From positions 2,418,001 to 2,482,000 of the forward strand of contig NZ_JUGR01000001.1 in the NCBI RefSeq assembly GCF_000800015.1: a DNA stretch of 64,000 bases. Reading direction: 5' to 3'. Origin of the DNA: Terriglobus sp. TAA 43 (GTDB lineage Bacteria; Acidobacteriota; Terriglobia; Terriglobales; Acidobacteriaceae). How positions within the stretch are numbered: the stretch's first letter is position 1; each line of letters begins with the position of its first letter. Shown here one piece after another: positions 41,656-52,215 of this stretch. The notes beneath the pieces are model-generated. The model saw only the letters and a list, made by a program, of their open reading frames with translations. It was not told the DNA's origin and searched no databases. A program made the position numbers and the translations under genes.

Positions 41656-42351
41656 ATGCATAAGGTACTCTGTAGCACCCTCCTAGCACTCGCCCCCGTG
41701 ATGCTTTACGCACAGGCTCCCGCGGGCGCTATGCAGCACGAAGAAAAAGCGACTCCCATCAAGGACGGCGGCGTCTTCGTTTCCGGATGGAAGGCAACCG
41801 TGGACGCTGGCGCCATCAAGCAGGGCCAAAGCGAAAAGGACTCCAGCTTCAAGGCCGAAGCCGGTGGCTTCCACATTATGACCGGCCCCGCGCTCACCTA
41901 CTGGGACAGCAAGAAGGCCCTCAAAGGTGACTACACCGTTTCCGCAACGTTCACGGAAGCGCAGTACATGAACCGCAACGACCATCCGCATCCCTACGGC
42001 ATCGCTATCGCAGGTGAAGGCGGCAACGGCCTGTATTGCGCCGCATATGGCAACGGCACCTTCATCGTGCGCGGATTCTCGCCCGATGCCTTCCAACTGG
42101 GTGGACGCCGCCCCACAGCAAACGATGCCGTGCATAAGGCTGCAGGCCCCGGCGAGCCGGTAACCCAGATGATCGCCATGCAGGTGAAGGGCGACTCCGT
42201 TTCCTGCATGATCAATGGCGCAACCGTCGCCACCTACAACAAGTCAGAGGTCGTAGGCGATGGCAAGCTGAAGTCGACTGACGGCTTCGCTGGCATCCGC
42301 ATGGCACACAATACCGACGTAACCGTGAAGGACTTCAAGGTTTCGAAGTAA
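41656..42351 (+). CDS. Secreted LamG/3-keto-disaccharide-hydrolase-like protein
   Basis: A 231-residue exported protein. ATG 41656 is used so that the Sec signal (LCSTLLALAPVMLYAQ) is N-terminal; an ATG at 41599 would add 19 residues. The mature part is a single beta-sandwich: GGFHIMTGPALTYWDSKKAL, YTVSATFTEAQYMNRNDHPH, GIAIAGEGGNGLYCAAYGNG, and an end GFAGIRMAHNTDVTVKDFKV. This matches the DUF1080/concanavalin-like group, some of which bind or cleave sugars. No catalytic residues can be named. It is divergent from the S9 peptidase. Confidence 0.7.
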   Translation: MHKVLCSTLLALAPVMLYAQAPAGAMQHEEKATPIKDGGVFVSGWKATVDAGAIKQGQSEKDSSFKAEAGGFHIMTGPALTYWDSKKALKGDYTVSATFTEAQYMNRNDHPHPYGIAIAGEGGNGLYCAAYGNGTFIVRGFSPDAFQLGGRRPTANDAVHKAAGPGEPVTQMIAMQVKGDSVSCMINGATVATYNKSEVVGDGKLKSTDGFAGIRMAHNTDVTVKDFKVSK

Positions 42352-42370
42352 CGATCTAGTCATAAGGAAA

Positions 42371-42397
42371 GGGCGCAGCCAAGGCTGCGCCCTTTTT
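42371..42397 (+). terminator. Intrinsic terminator, shared by convergent genes
   Basis: GGGCGCAGCC (42371-42380) pairs with GGCTGCGCCC (42383-42392), followed by TTTTT; the other side has TTTCCTTA on the minus strand. Confidence 0.85.
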
Positions 42398-42418
42398 CAT
42401 TGCTCGAAAGCGATCTCT

Positions 42419-43954
42419 CTAAGTGATGGGTGCGGGATTAAACAAAGCGAACTCATTGTGCAAACCGTAATGGTCCGCCCACGTTGTATGTTTCCCGCTC
42501 GCCGTATCCAGGATCATCTGGAAGATGCGCTCGCCCACCTGCGCAATCGTCTCTTCACCCGTGGCAATCGTGCCCGCGTCGATATCAATCAGGTCATGCC
42601 AACGCCGCGCCAGCGGCGTCCGTGTGCTCAATTTGATCACCGGCGCCATCGCCAAACCATAGGGCGTGCCACGACCAGTGGTGAACACGTGCATGTTCAT
42701 CCCAGCAGCAAGCTGCAGCGTGCCGCACACAAAATCACTCGCAGGCGTTGCGGCAAAGAGCAATCCTTTTGTCGATGCACGCTCCCCTGGCCCAAGCACA
42801 CCATGAATCTGCGAACGCCCACTCTTGGCAATGGAACCCATCGCCTTCTCCACAATGTTGTTCAACCCACCCGCCTTGTTTCCGGGAGTTGGATTCGCGC
42901 TACGATCCATGCCGCCATGCGCAAGATAATCGTCGTACCACTGCATCTCGCGAACTAATGCACGCGCTACATCGTCGTTCGCCGCGCGTGCTGTCAGCAT
43001 GTGGATGCCATCGCGCACTTCAGTGACTTCACTGAACATCACCGTAGCGCCCGCACGCACCAGCAGATCGCTGGCGTAACCCACTGCAGGATTCGCCGTG
43101 ACTCCGCTGAACGCATCGCTTCCGCCACACTGCATACCCACGACAAGATCGCTTGCAGGGCACGTCACACGTGTGCGCCGATTCAGCTCTTCCAAACGCT
43201 TCTCTGCCATCTCCAGAATGGCAGCGACAATCTCCATGAATCCGTGATGTTCTTCATCCTGCAATGTCACAACATAGGGCGCTTGTTGCAGCACAGGCAA
43301 CGTCGACGCAGGCAGCATGGACGAAGGCTGCATCTTCTCGCAGCCAAGGCTAACCACCATCGGCGCGCCACCAAGATTCGGATTCAACGCAAGGTTCCGC
43401 AACGTGCGAATAGGAATCTCAGAACCCGGTGCGTAAAACGCAATGCCGCAACCATAGTTATGAGTGATGGCAATGACGTCGTCCACATTGGGATACTTCG
43501 GCAGCAGGTCCTGCTTGATGCGTTTTACCGCATAGTCCACCGTGGCCGAAACACACTGCACCGTGGTGCTGATGGCAAGAATGTTTCGTGTTCCCACCGT
43601 GCCATCGGCATTGCGATAGCCCTGAAACGTAATGCCTTCCAGCGGAGACATATCCGGAATCGGCGCGCCACCAAACGGAGCATCGTGCAACGAAGGCGCG
43701 GCAGGTTCTTCCATCAATCCCTCATGCACCCACGCACCGCGCGGCACATCCGCATTCGTGGTGCCGATGGTGACACCATAGCGCGTCACCGGCGAGCCCT
43801 TCGGCAGATTCACAAGTGCAACCTTGTGCGCCTCCGGCACATGCTCCACCAGCATCAATCCATCGTCAAAGACTGTGCCTGCAGGCAAGCCGCCTTCGTT
43901 CACCACGATGGCTACGTTGTCTTCCGGCTGAAGCTGTATGCGTAACGGTTTCAT
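42419..43954 (-). CDS. garD: Galactarate dehydratase (UxaA/GarD family)
   Basis: A 511-residue Fe-dependent dehydratase. The N-terminal SAF domain ([20 protein letters not shown]) is followed by [30 protein letters not shown] and [19 protein letters not shown], and [20 protein letters not shown] near the end, the GarD/altronate dehydratase signature set. It should dehydrate D-galactarate (or D-altronate) to 5-dehydro-4-deoxy-D-glucarate. As the last gene of the hexarate operon it overlaps the dehydrogenase gene by four bases. GarD specificity is inferred from the operon; UxaA activity cannot be excluded. Confidence 0.85.
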   Translation of the reverse strand: MKPLRIQLQPEDNVAIVVNEGGLPAGTVFDDGLMLVEHVPEAHKVALVNLPKGSPVTRYGVTIGTTNADVPRGAWVHEGLMEEPAAPSLHDAPFGGAPIPDMSPLEGITFQGYRNADGTVGTRNILAISTTVQCVSATVDYAVKRIKQDLLPKYPNVDDVIAITHNYGCGIAFYAPGSEIPIRTLRNLALNPNLGGAPMVVSLGCEKMQPSSMLPASTLPVLQQAPYVVTLQDEEHHGFMEIVAAILEMAEKRLEELNRRTRVTCPASDLVVGMQCGGSDAFSGVTANPAVGYASDLLVRAGATVMFSEVTEVRDGIHMLTARAANDDVARALVREMQWYDDYLAHGGMDRSANPTPGNKAGGLNNIVEKAMGSIAKSGRSQIHGVLGPGERASTKGLLFAATPASDFVCGTLQLAAGMNMHVFTTGRGTPYGLAMAPVIKLSTRTPLARRWHDLIDIDAGTIATGEETIAQVGERIFQMILDTASGKHTTWADHYGLHNEFALFNPAPIT

Positions 43955-45531
43955 GCGGTGTACAACTTTCCATCGACAAGGCGCGCATGTTCCGAAAGAT
44001 GCTCATCCTGCAACTCCGCCGGCAACAACTCTGCCGGAAAATCCTGATAGCAGACAGGCCGCAGAAAGCGCTCAATCGCCATCGCTCCGACGCTGGTGGC
44101 ACGCGCGTCTGATGTCGATGGAAACGGGCCACCATGCACCATGGCGTAACTCACCTCAACGCCCGTGGGGAAGCCATTGATAACGATGCGTCCCGCTTTG
44201 CGTTCCAACACCGGCAGCAACTGCGCAGCCAGCGCATGGTCTTCGGCTTCCAGGTGCATCGTCGCCGTGAGCTGTCCTTCAAACTGGTTCGCCAGCTTAA
44301 CCATTTCGTCCGCATTGCGGCATTCAATGACGAGAGCGGCAGGCCCGAATACTTCTTCTGACAACTTCGGATTCGCCGCAAACTCTGCAGCCGTCGTGGC
44401 GAACAAAGCAGGCTGCGCCGCTGTGGGATGAGTCGCCTCTGTACCTTCGCCCAGCTTCTTCACACCATTCGCTTTGCCAAGTGCACCTACGCCATGTGCA
44501 AACGCCTGTTGAATGCCGCTGTTCAGCATGGTTGCGGAAGCAGCCGCAGAGATCCAATCCGTCGCCGCGACCTTGAACGCATCAAACGCAGGCCCAGCGA
44601 TGCCGAAGATCAAGCCAGGCTTGGTGCAGAATTGTCCAACGCCCAACGTTGCAGATGACACCAGCCCCGCAGCAATTGCAGCACCGCGTATCTCCAGTGC
44701 AGCAGGCAAAAGAAACAGAGGGTTGATGCTGCTCATCTCTGCGAACACCGGAACCGGCTGTGGACGCGCGGCAGCAAGCGCCATCAACGCCTGCCCGCCT
44801 CTGCGTGATCCGGTGAAAGCAACCGACTGCACCGCAGGATGCTGCACCAATGCCGCACCCACTTCATTGCCCACGCCGACAAGCAACGAGAACACACCTG
44901 CTGGCAATCCCAGCGAAGTCACAGCCGACTGAATTGCACGTCCCGCGAGTTCCGACGTACCTAAGTGTGATGGATGCGACTTCGCAATTACAGGACATCC
45001 CGCAGCCAACGCCGCAGCCGTATCGCCACCCGCTACGGAGAATGCGAGCGGGAAATTACTCGCGCCAAACACTGCGACCGGACCTACCGGAATCTTGCGA
45101 GAGCGCAGATCGGAACGCGGCAATGGCTTGCGATCGGGGAGCGCCGTATCAACCGTGACATTCAGGAAACGCCCCTCACGCACCAATGAAGCGAACAGAC
45201 GAAGCTGTCCGCACGTGCGTCCGCGTTCGCCTTCCAGCCGTGGGCGAGGCAACCCACTCTCTGCCATTGCGCGTTCGATCAGCTCATCACCAAGCGCCAT
45301 CAGGTTGTCGGCGATGGTCTCCAGCAAAAGAGCACGCGTTTCGAGCGGCGCGCTCCGGAACGCATCGAAATCCTGCGCAGCAAGCGAGCAGGCGCGATCG
45401 ACATCTTCCAGCGTTCCGCCACCAAACACAGGGTCCAGCTCTGCGTTTGTTGCTGGATTCACCGCACGCTGCGTTCCCGCGGTGCCGACGATTTCTTCAT
45501 TGCCAATCAGTATGGATCCCGTGATCGCCAT
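43951..45531 (-). CDS. 2,5-dioxovalerate (2-ketoglutarate semialdehyde) dehydrogenase
   Basis: A 526-residue aldehyde dehydrogenase. ATG 45531 with GGAGAG upstream is chosen over an ATG at 45549. Features of the ketoglutaric semialdehyde group: [14 protein letters not shown] for the cofactor lysine, [28 protein letters not shown] in place of the usual ELGG, and the catalytic Cys in [11 protein letters not shown]. It should oxidise 2,5-dioxovalerate, the product of the kdgD step, to 2-oxoglutarate. It lies between kdgD (20 bases before) and garD (overlap after). Confidence 0.88.
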   Translation of the reverse strand: MAITGSILIGNEEIVGTAGTQRAVNPATNAELDPVFGGGTLEDVDRACSLAAQDFDAFRSAPLETRALLLETIADNLMALGDELIERAMAESGLPRPRLEGERGRTCGQLRLFASLVREGRFLNVTVDTALPDRKPLPRSDLRSRKIPVGPVAVFGASNFPLAFSVAGGDTAAALAAGCPVIAKSHPSHLGTSELAGRAIQSAVTSLGLPAGVFSLLVGVGNEVGAALVQHPAVQSVAFTGSRRGGQALMALAAARPQPVPVFAEMSSINPLFLLPAALEIRGAAIAAGLVSSATLGVGQFCTKPGLIFGIAGPAFDAFKVAATDWISAAASATMLNSGIQQAFAHGVGALGKANGVKKLGEGTEATHPTAAQPALFATTAAEFAANPKLSEEVFGPAALVIECRNADEMVKLANQFEGQLTATMHLEAEDHALAAQLLPVLERKAGRIVINGFPTGVEVSYAMVHGGPFPSTSDARATSVGAMAIERFLRPVCYQDFPAELLPAELQDEHLSEHARLVDGKLYTA

Positions 45532-45551
45532 ATCTCTCTCCTGCACCAACG

Positions 45552-46463
45552 TTACGAACGGCCTTCCAGCAGCTTCGCCAGCATTGCCATCTCTTCTTCT
45601 GTCAGATCACTCAGCGGCGTACGCACCGGGCCACAATCATGTCCCTTCAAACGCACACCCGCCTTCACAATAGACACCGCGTAGCCTTTGCGACGATCAC
45701 GAATGGCAAGGTACGGCACAACGAACTCGCGCATCTCCTTCGCAACATGCGCATGGTCGCGCCGACGCACCGCAGCATAGAACGCTGTGGCCCACTTGGG
45801 CAGGAAGTTAAAGATGGCCGATGAATACGTTGTTACGCCCATCTCCAGATAGCTCAATGCAAACGTTTCTGCCGTGGGCAAGCCGCCAATGTACGTAAGC
45901 CGATCGCCCATACGCAGATAGATCTTCATCATCAACTCAAGATCGCCCACGCCATCCTTAAACCCAACCAGATTCGGGCACGCATCGCACATCCGCGCCA
46001 GCGTTACATCCGTGGCGATTGCATTGTCGCGGTTGTAAACAATTACACCCAGCGATGTGGAGTCGCACACCGCCTTCACGTGGCGAAACAATCCATCCTG
46101 ATCCGCATTCACAAGATACGGAGGAAACAGTAGCAATCCCTGCGCGCCCGCTTTCTCCGCGGCCTTTGCATACTCAATCGCTGTGCGCGTGCCGTAGCCG
46201 CAGCCGCTCAGAATCGGCATGCGACCTGCGACTTCACTGACTGCAGCGCTCACAACGCGGCTGTACTCGTCCAGAGTCAACGAGAAATACTCGCCCGTTC
46301 CACCTGCCGCAAACAACGCAGCCAATGGCGTCTCGCCCAACCACGCAAGATGCTTGCGGTACGAATCTTCGTTGAAGTCACCATCTGCAGTGAAGTGCGT
46401 TACAGGAAAAGAGAGAAGGCCGGAGCCAACCCTCTGCGCAAGTGCTTTGGGATCCATGGTCAT
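45552..46463 (-). CDS. kdgD: 5-dehydro-4-deoxyglucarate dehydratase
   Basis: A 303-residue DHDPS-superfamily aldolase-fold enzyme. ATG 46463 is preferred (GTG at 46475 is possible). Motifs: [37 protein letters not shown] with the catalytic Tyr and [11 protein letters not shown] with the Schiff-base Lys. It decarboxylates and dehydrates 5-dehydro-4-deoxy-D-glucarate to 2,5-dioxovalerate. The gene is the third of five in the hexarate operon. Confidence 0.9.
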   Translation of the reverse strand: MTMDPKALAQRVGSGLLSFPVTHFTADGDFNEDSYRKHLAWLGETPLAALFAAGGTGEYFSLTLDEYSRVVSAAVSEVAGRMPILSGCGYGTRTAIEYAKAAEKAGAQGLLLFPPYLVNADQDGLFRHVKAVCDSTSLGVIVYNRDNAIATDVTLARMCDACPNLVGFKDGVGDLELMMKIYLRMGDRLTYIGGLPTAETFALSYLEMGVTTYSSAIFNFLPKWATAFYAAVRRRDHAHVAKEMREFVVPYLAIRDRRKGYAVSIVKAGVRLKGHDCGPVRTPLSDLTEEEMAMLAKLLEGRS

Positions 46464-46490
46464 TTCGATTCTCACTATAACGTTGAAACA

Positions 46491-47828
46491 TCAACGAACA
46501 AGGCACGCCTTCTTCGGGTCAAACTTCCAATTCGGGATCAGGTACTGCATCGCCGCCGCATCGTTGCGAGCACCTGCAGGCAAGCTGTTATACACGGCAT
46601 GAGCCTGTTCCACTTGCTCCATATCCACTTCCACGCCCAGCCCCGGCTTGTCCGGCACAGTGAGCAAACCATCCTGAATTCGCAACGGCTCTTTTGTCAG
46701 ACGTTGCCCGTCCTGCCAGATCCAGTGTGTATCAATAGCTGTAGTGTCTCCTGGCGCAGCCGCGGCGACGTGCGTAAACATGGCCAACGAAACATCAAAA
46801 TGATTATTCGAGTGTGAACCCCATGTGAGCCCGTGCATCTGGCACGTCTGCGCCACACGCACAGAGCCTTCCATCGTCCAGAAGTGCGGATCAGCAAGTG
46901 GAATGTCCACAGAATGCAATTGCAATGCGTGCTGAAGCTGTCGCCAGTCGGTTGCAATCATGTTCGTGGCTGTGGGCAAGCCGGTTTCCTTACGGAACTC
47001 AGCCATGATCTCGCGGCCACTGAAACCATCTTCCGCACCGCACGGGTCTTCTGCATACGCGAGTACATCATGCTTGCCACCACACAGCCGCACCGCTTCT
47101 TTCAGTGACCACGCACCATTCGGGTCCAGCGTGATGCGTGCTTCTGGGAAGCGTTCTGATAACGCGGTGACTGCTTCTATTTCATCGTCGCCCGCAAGCA
47201 CGCCGCCCTTCAGTTTGAAATCGCGAAAGCCATAACGCGCATATGTGGCCTCAGCCAAGCGCACGATACTTTCGGGTGTCAACGCTTCTTCATTGCGGAG
47301 GCGAAACCATTCTTCTTCAGCCTGATCTTCATTGCGATAAGGAAGATCGGTCTTCGCACGATCGCCGATATAGAACAGGTATCCCAGTACCTCCACCTGC
47401 GAACGCTGCCTGCCTTCACCCAGCAAGTCCGCCACAGGAAGGTTTACAAACTTACCCATCAGGTCCAACAGCGCCGCTTCCAGCGCTGTGACCGCATGGA
47501 TCGCCACACGCAGATCGAATGTCTGCAATCCGCGTCCGCCTGAATCGCGATCTGCGAAAGCTGTATGCACGCGTTGCAGCGTGGTGCGATACGCCGCAAT
47601 GCTGCTGCCAACAACAATTTCGCGCGACTGCTCCAGCACTTCACGAATCGACTCGCCGCCAGGCACTTCGCCAACACCTGTGTTGCCCGCGCTATCCGTC
47701 AGCAGCACCAGATTGCGCGTGAAGAACGGAGCGTGCGCGCCGCTTAAATTCAGCAACATGCTATCCTGCCCCGCCACAGGGACAACGCGCATCTCCGTGA
47801 TTACCGGCGCGCCTTTCAATTCACTCAT
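46491..47828 (-). CDS. gudD: Glucarate dehydratase
   Basis: A 445-residue enolase-superfamily enzyme that dehydrates D-glucarate (and L-idarate) to 5-dehydro-4-deoxyglucarate. Visible family features: [48 protein letters not shown] (Lys pair), LDPNGAWSL and [15 protein letters not shown] (metal ligands), and [18 protein letters not shown] with the catalytic His. GGGGAGAGCGGG precedes its ATG, which overlaps the transporter stop (ATGA). Confidence 0.93.
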   Translation of the reverse strand: MSELKGAPVITEMRVVPVAGQDSMLLNLSGAHAPFFTRNLVLLTDSAGNTGVGEVPGGESIREVLEQSREIVVGSSIAAYRTTLQRVHTAFADRDSGGRGLQTFDLRVAIHAVTALEAALLDLMGKFVNLPVADLLGEGRQRSQVEVLGYLFYIGDRAKTDLPYRNEDQAEEEWFRLRNEEALTPESIVRLAEATYARYGFRDFKLKGGVLAGDDEIEAVTALSERFPEARITLDPNGAWSLKEAVRLCGGKHDVLAYAEDPCGAEDGFSGREIMAEFRKETGLPTATNMIATDWRQLQHALQLHSVDIPLADPHFWTMEGSVRVAQTCQMHGLTWGSHSNNHFDVSLAMFTHVAAAAPGDTTAIDTHWIWQDGQRLTKEPLRIQDGLLTVPDKPGLGVEVDMEQVEQAHAVYNSLPAGARNDAAAMQYLIPNWKFDPKKACLVR

Positions 47829-49159
47829 CCCGCTCTCCCCTGCAACTGCTCCGGCGTAAACTCCACGCGGCGAATCTCACCCACAATCAGCAGATAACTA
47901 ATGATGGCTGTCAGCGCCATGAAACCCACATACACCAGCGCCATCTCAAACGATCCAGTCTTTTCGCGGATGTAACCAATAATGATCGGCGTCGTGATGC
48001 CCGCGGTATTGCCAATCAGATTGAACAGTCCACCATTCAATCCAATCATGTTCTTTGGCGAGACGTCTGAAATCACCGTCCAGCCCAGCGCACCGAAGCC
48101 CTTGCCAAAGAATGCAAGCGCCATCAGCGCCACCACCACAGTGCTGCTATCCGTGTAATTGCAACCGATCATCGTCAGCGAACACAGCATGCCCGCCACA
48201 ATCGGCGTCTTGCGTGCAATAGTTGCACTCTTCGTTTTGCGCAACAAAATGTCGCTAACCACGCCGCCAAGAATACCGCCCACCACGCCACACAACGCCG
48301 GCAGTGCTGCGAGAAAGCCAACCTTTTGCATGGACATGTGCCGTGCCTGGCTCAGGTAGATGGGGAACCATGTGAGGAAGAACCACGTTAGCGCCGTAAT
48401 GCAGTACTGGCCTATGTAAATGCCTACGAGCATGCGGTTGCTAAGCAAGAGCTTCACGCCAGACCACGTCAGCGTGGACGCACGCTTTGCCGTACCGGAA
48501 TCCATGGAAGCAAGACCGCCACCAACCTCAATGTGCTCAATCTCAGCCTGGCTGATGCGCGGATGCTCTTTCACGCTGTAGACCGCGCGAAACCACAGCG
48601 CACTCAGCAGCAGACTCATTACACCGCCGAGCCAGAAGCACGCCTCCCAGTTGCGCTTGGTCACTAGCCAGCCCATCAGAGGACCGAAGAACACCAGTGC
48701 AAAGTACTGGGAAGAATTAAAGATTGCCGAAGCACGACCGCGTTCCGCAGCGGGAAACCAGGCAGCCACGATACGTCCGTTACCCGGAAAGATGGGCGAC
48801 TGCACAGCCCCCGATAGCAATCGAAGAAAGAACAATGCTCCAAACGCCATCGCAACGGGCAGATATCCCACAAAGCCCGCCGCGAGCGCACAGATGGACC
48901 AGCCCACGATGCTGTAGCCGTACACGCGCTTCGACCCGTAGCGATCCAGCAGGCTGCCTGCGGGCAACTGCATCACCACATACGCCCAACTGAACGCAGA
49001 CAAGAGATAGCCAAGCTTCAGCGCATTCAGATGCAGGTCCTTACTCAATGCCACGCCGACAATCGACAACACCACGCGATCGCCATAACTAAACGAACTG
49101 GCGAGGAAGAGCATCAACACAATCAGGTAACGGATCCGCGTCTGTCGCGATGTGATCAT
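47825..49159 (-). CDS. MFS hexarate (glucarate/galactarate) transporter
   Basis: A 444-residue, 12-TM major-facilitator transporter of the GudP/GarP-like anion:cation symporter family. ATG 49159 (GGAGG upstream) is chosen over a frame start at 49237. Signature: [54 protein letters not shown] and [16 protein letters not shown] at the end. It is the first gene of the hexarate operon and overlaps gudD. A candidate promoter lies at 49204-49233. Confidence 0.88.
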   Translation of the reverse strand: MITSRQTRIRYLIVLMLFLASSFSYGDRVVLSIVGVALSKDLHLNALKLGYLLSAFSWAYVVMQLPAGSLLDRYGSKRVYGYSIVGWSICALAAGFVGYLPVAMAFGALFFLRLLSGAVQSPIFPGNGRIVAAWFPAAERGRASAIFNSSQYFALVFFGPLMGWLVTKRNWEACFWLGGVMSLLLSALWFRAVYSVKEHPRISQAEIEHIEVGGGLASMDSGTAKRASTLTWSGVKLLLSNRMLVGIYIGQYCITALTWFFLTWFPIYLSQARHMSMQKVGFLAALPALCGVVGGILGGVVSDILLRKTKSATIARKTPIVAGMLCSLTMIGCNYTDSSTVVVALMALAFFGKGFGALGWTVISDVSPKNMIGLNGGLFNLIGNTAGITTPIIIGYIREKTGSFEMALVYVGFMALTAIISYLLIVGEIRRVEFTPEQLQGRAG

Positions 49160-49203
49160 GCTGGCTGGAGTTCCTCCGGGTGGACTGCGTGCAGGCACCA
49201 GAA

Positions 49204-49233
49204 CTATAGCGGGTGGCACGGACAATTGGCCAT
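49204..49233 (-). promoter_or_regulatory. Candidate promoter of the hexarate operon
   Basis: On the minus strand TGGCCA (-35-like) and TATAGT (-10-like) are 18 bases apart, leaving a 5-prime leader of about 38 bases before ATG 49159. It lies in the 122-base region divergent from the FAD/Fe-S dehydrogenase. Confidence 0.45.
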
Positions 49234-49281
49234 GCACGGTGGGAGCGGTAGGATGGCAGCAGGGAGTTCGCCGCCGACGTC

Positions 49282-52215
49282 ATGAGCACCACCTCGCCAT
49301 TTCCCATCCTTCAGCAAACGCTCTCCGACCCTCATCCCCACGAGCGGTTTTCTGATGCCGCGCGCCTGGAACAACGCCTGCGCGCCACGGTTCAAGGTGA
49401 GGTGCGATTCGACGACGCCTCGCGAGCACTCTACGCTACCGATGCTTCGAACTATCGCCAGGTGCCCATCGGCCTCGTCATTCCTAAGACCATCGACGAT
49501 GTGGTTGCAACCGTTGCTGCTTGCCGAACCTTTGGCGCGCCGGTGCTGTCACGCGGCGGTGGCACCAGTCTTGCAGGCCAGTGTTGCAACGTGGCCGTGG
49601 TGATGGATTTTTCCAAGTACCTGAACCACATCGTCTCGCTCGATCCGGATGGCCGCATGGCACAGGTACAACCCGGCATTGTGCTGGATGCACTGCGCGA
49701 CGAAGCCGAAAAACACGAGCTCACCTTCGCACCTGATCCTGCAACACATTCGCGCTGCACGTTAGGGGGCATGATCGGCAACAACTCTTGCGGAGTGCAT
49801 GCGCTGATGGGTGGCAAAACCGTCGACAACATCGAAGAGCTAGACATTCTTCTTTACGACGGGACGCGCATGACCGTTGGCCGCACCAGCGAAGAAGAAT
49901 TGGAACAGATCATTGCTGCAGGTGGCCGCAAGGGCGAGATTTACGCAGGATTGAAGCGCCTTCGCGACATGTACAGCAATCTGGTGCGCGAACGCTTCCC
50001 GGATATTCCGCGCCGCGTCTCCGGCTACAACCTGGATCAGCTACTAACGGAAAATGGCTTCAACGTAGCGCGCGCACTCGTAGGCACTGAGGGCACTTGC
50101 GTCACAATTTTGGGCGCGAAGTGCGAACTGAAACAAAGCCCGCAGAAGCGTCGTCTCGTCGCACTTGGATTTCCTGATCCGTACATTGCGGCCGATCACG
50201 TCCCGAACGTGCTGAAACACAATCCCATCGGCCTGGAGGGCTTTGATGGCCTGCTGGTCGACTTCATGCTGCGGAAGAATCTCGCGGTGGATGACGTGAA
50301 GCTTCTACCCGAAGGACGCGGCTTCCTGCTCTGCGAATTCGGCACCAACGACGACGCAGAAGTTGACGCCATCGTGGAGCGCTTCCTGGAAGATGTGCAG
50401 ACGTTTCCTGTAAAGCCCACCATTGGCCGCTACAGTGAAAGCGAAGCCGCGCGCGTGTGGAAGGTGCGTGAATCGGGCCTTGGTGCCAGTGTATTTGTTC
50501 CCGGTGAAAAGAGTGGATGGGAAGGATGGGAAGACTCCGCCGTTCCGCCAGAACATCTTGGCAACTACCTGCGCGATCTCTTCCACTTGCTGCACGAATA
50601 TGACTACCGCACACCCATGTATGGCCACTTCGGCCAGGGATGCGTGCATCTTCGTATCTCGTTCGATCTGCGCACGCACGAAGGCGCGGAGAAGTATCGA
50701 TCCTTTATTGATCGTGCTGCAGACATTGTGTTGAAGTACGGCGGCTCATTCTCCGGAGAACACGGCGATGGGCAATCGCGCGCATGCCTGCTGCCAAAGA
50801 TGTTTGGCGACGAATTGATGCAAGCTTTCCGCGAATTCAAGCGATTGTGGGATCCCACCAATCACATGAATCCGGGCAAGCTCATTGATCCTGTTGCGGT
50901 CTATGACGCCATCGACAATCTGCGCATTGGCCCCGGCTACGAAGCCGCTGCAACAAAGACATGGTTCACCTATCCGAATGACGAAGGCTTTGCAGGAGCC
51001 ACGGAACGTTGCGTTGGTGTGGGTGCATGCCGGCGGCACGATCACGGCACCATGTGCCCCAGCTATATGGCCACGCACGAGGAGAAGCATTCCACGCGTG
51101 GCCGCGCCCACCTGCTGTGGGAGATGCTGCACGGCAATACCATCAGCGAGGGCTGGAAGAGCGAAGAGATTCACGATGCGCTGGACCTCTGCCTGTCCTG
51201 CAAAGCATGCAAGACAGAATGCCCTGTGAACGTGGACATGGCCACGTGGAAGTCAGAGTTCCTGGCGCACTACTACGAAGGCAAGCATCATCCGCTGGCG
51301 CACTATGGCTTCGGATACATGGATAAGTGGGCATCGCTCGCATCGATTGCACCCACACTGGCGAATCTGCCGATGAAGATTGCGCCATTGGCATCGGTTG
51401 CAAAGCGGGTGCTTCACATAGCACCGCAACGTGAACTTCCGCAGTTCGCAAAGAGCAACTTCCGCGACGACTTCAATCGCACACACGCATGGAAGCCACA
51501 GCAAACCGACGCGATTCTGTGGGCCGACACGTGGAACAACTACTTCCATCCATCCGCGTTACACGCCGCTGCCGATCTGTTGAACGATGCCGGTTACACC
51601 ATCACCACGCAGAAACGCCACATCTGCTGTGGACGCCCGCTATACGACTTCGGCTTTCTGGATGAAGCCAAGAAGTACCTCCGCCGCGTGCTGGATACCT
51701 TTGCCCATGAGATCGATGCTGGAATCCCCGTCATCATGCTGGAACCAAGCTGCGCCACCGTCTTTCGCGACGAACTGCTGAACTTCTATCCGAATGACGA
51801 ACGTGCAAAGAAGTTAGCAAAGCAAACCATTCTGCTAAGCGAGGCACTCGCACGCAAACAATGGCAGCCACCGCAGATGCCAGACCGCCGTATCGTTGTG
51901 CATGGCCACTGCCACCAGAAGACACAGCTCACCATGAAGGACGACATGGCCTTGCTTCAGGCAACGGGAGCACGGATAGAACTGCTTGACTCCGGCTGCT
52001 GTGGCATGGCCGGTCCATTTGGGTTTGAGAAGGATAAGTATGAAGTCTCGCAGACACTCGCCGAACGAGTGCTGATGCCCGCGGTACGCGCCGCATCGGA
52101 ACAGGACATCATCGTCAGCAACGGCTTCAGCTGCCGCGAACAAGTTGCGCAGAATGGCCCTCGCCGCGCTGTGCATCTATCGGAGGTTCTTGCTGGTCGC
52201 TGTGGAGGAAACTAA
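49282..52215 (+). CDS. FAD-linked and Fe-S oxidoreductase (GlcD-GlcF-like fusion)
   Basis: A 977-residue protein. Residues about 45-250 form an FAD-binding (PCMH) domain (RGGGTSLAGQCCN, GGMIGNNSCGVHA), about 260-560 an FAD-oxidase C domain with GHFGQGCVHLRI and SGEHGDGQSRACL. A ferredoxin-like region has CLSCKACKTECPVNVDM, and two CCG domains end the protein (HICCGRPLYDFGFL, DSGCCGMAGPFGFE). It resembles YdiJ-like D-2-hydroxyacid dehydrogenases (D-2-hydroxyglutarate or D-lactate). Divergence from the hexarate operon, whose product is 2-oxoglutarate, hints at a hydroxyglutarate-type substrate, which is inference. Confidence 0.88.
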   Translation: MSTTSPFPILQQTLSDPHPHERFSDAARLEQRLRATVQGEVRFDDASRALYATDASNYRQVPIGLVIPKTIDDVVATVAACRTFGAPVLSRGGGTSLAGQCCNVAVVMDFSKYLNHIVSLDPDGRMAQVQPGIVLDALRDEAEKHELTFAPDPATHSRCTLGGMIGNNSCGVHALMGGKTVDNIEELDILLYDGTRMTVGRTSEEELEQIIAAGGRKGEIYAGLKRLRDMYSNLVRERFPDIPRRVSGYNLDQLLTENGFNVARALVGTEGTCVTILGAKCELKQSPQKRRLVALGFPDPYIAADHVPNVLKHNPIGLEGFDGLLVDFMLRKNLAVDDVKLLPEGRGFLLCEFGTNDDAEVDAIVERFLEDVQTFPVKPTIGRYSESEAARVWKVRESGLGASVFVPGEKSGWEGWEDSAVPPEHLGNYLRDLFHLLHEYDYRTPMYGHFGQGCVHLRISFDLRTHEGAEKYRSFIDRAADIVLKYGGSFSGEHGDGQSRACLLPKMFGDELMQAFREFKRLWDPTNHMNPGKLIDPVAVYDAIDNLRIGPGYEAAATKTWFTYPNDEGFAGATERCVGVGACRRHDHGTMCPSYMATHEEKHSTRGRAHLLWEMLHGNTISEGWKSEEIHDALDLCLSCKACKTECPVNVDMATWKSEFLAHYYEGKHHPLAHYGFGYMDKWASLASIAPTLANLPMKIAPLASVAKRVLHIAPQRELPQFAKSNFRDDFNRTHAWKPQQTDAILWADTWNNYFHPSALHAAADLLNDAGYTITTQKRHICCGRPLYDFGFLDEAKKYLRRVLDTFAHEIDAGIPVIMLEPSCATVFRDELLNFYPNDERAKKLAKQTILLSEALARKQWQPPQMPDRRIVVHGHCHQKTQLTMKDDMALLQATGARIELLDSGCCGMAGPFGFEKDKYEVSQTLAERVLMPAVRAASEQDIIVSNGFSCREQVAQNGPRRAVHLSEVLAGRCGGN

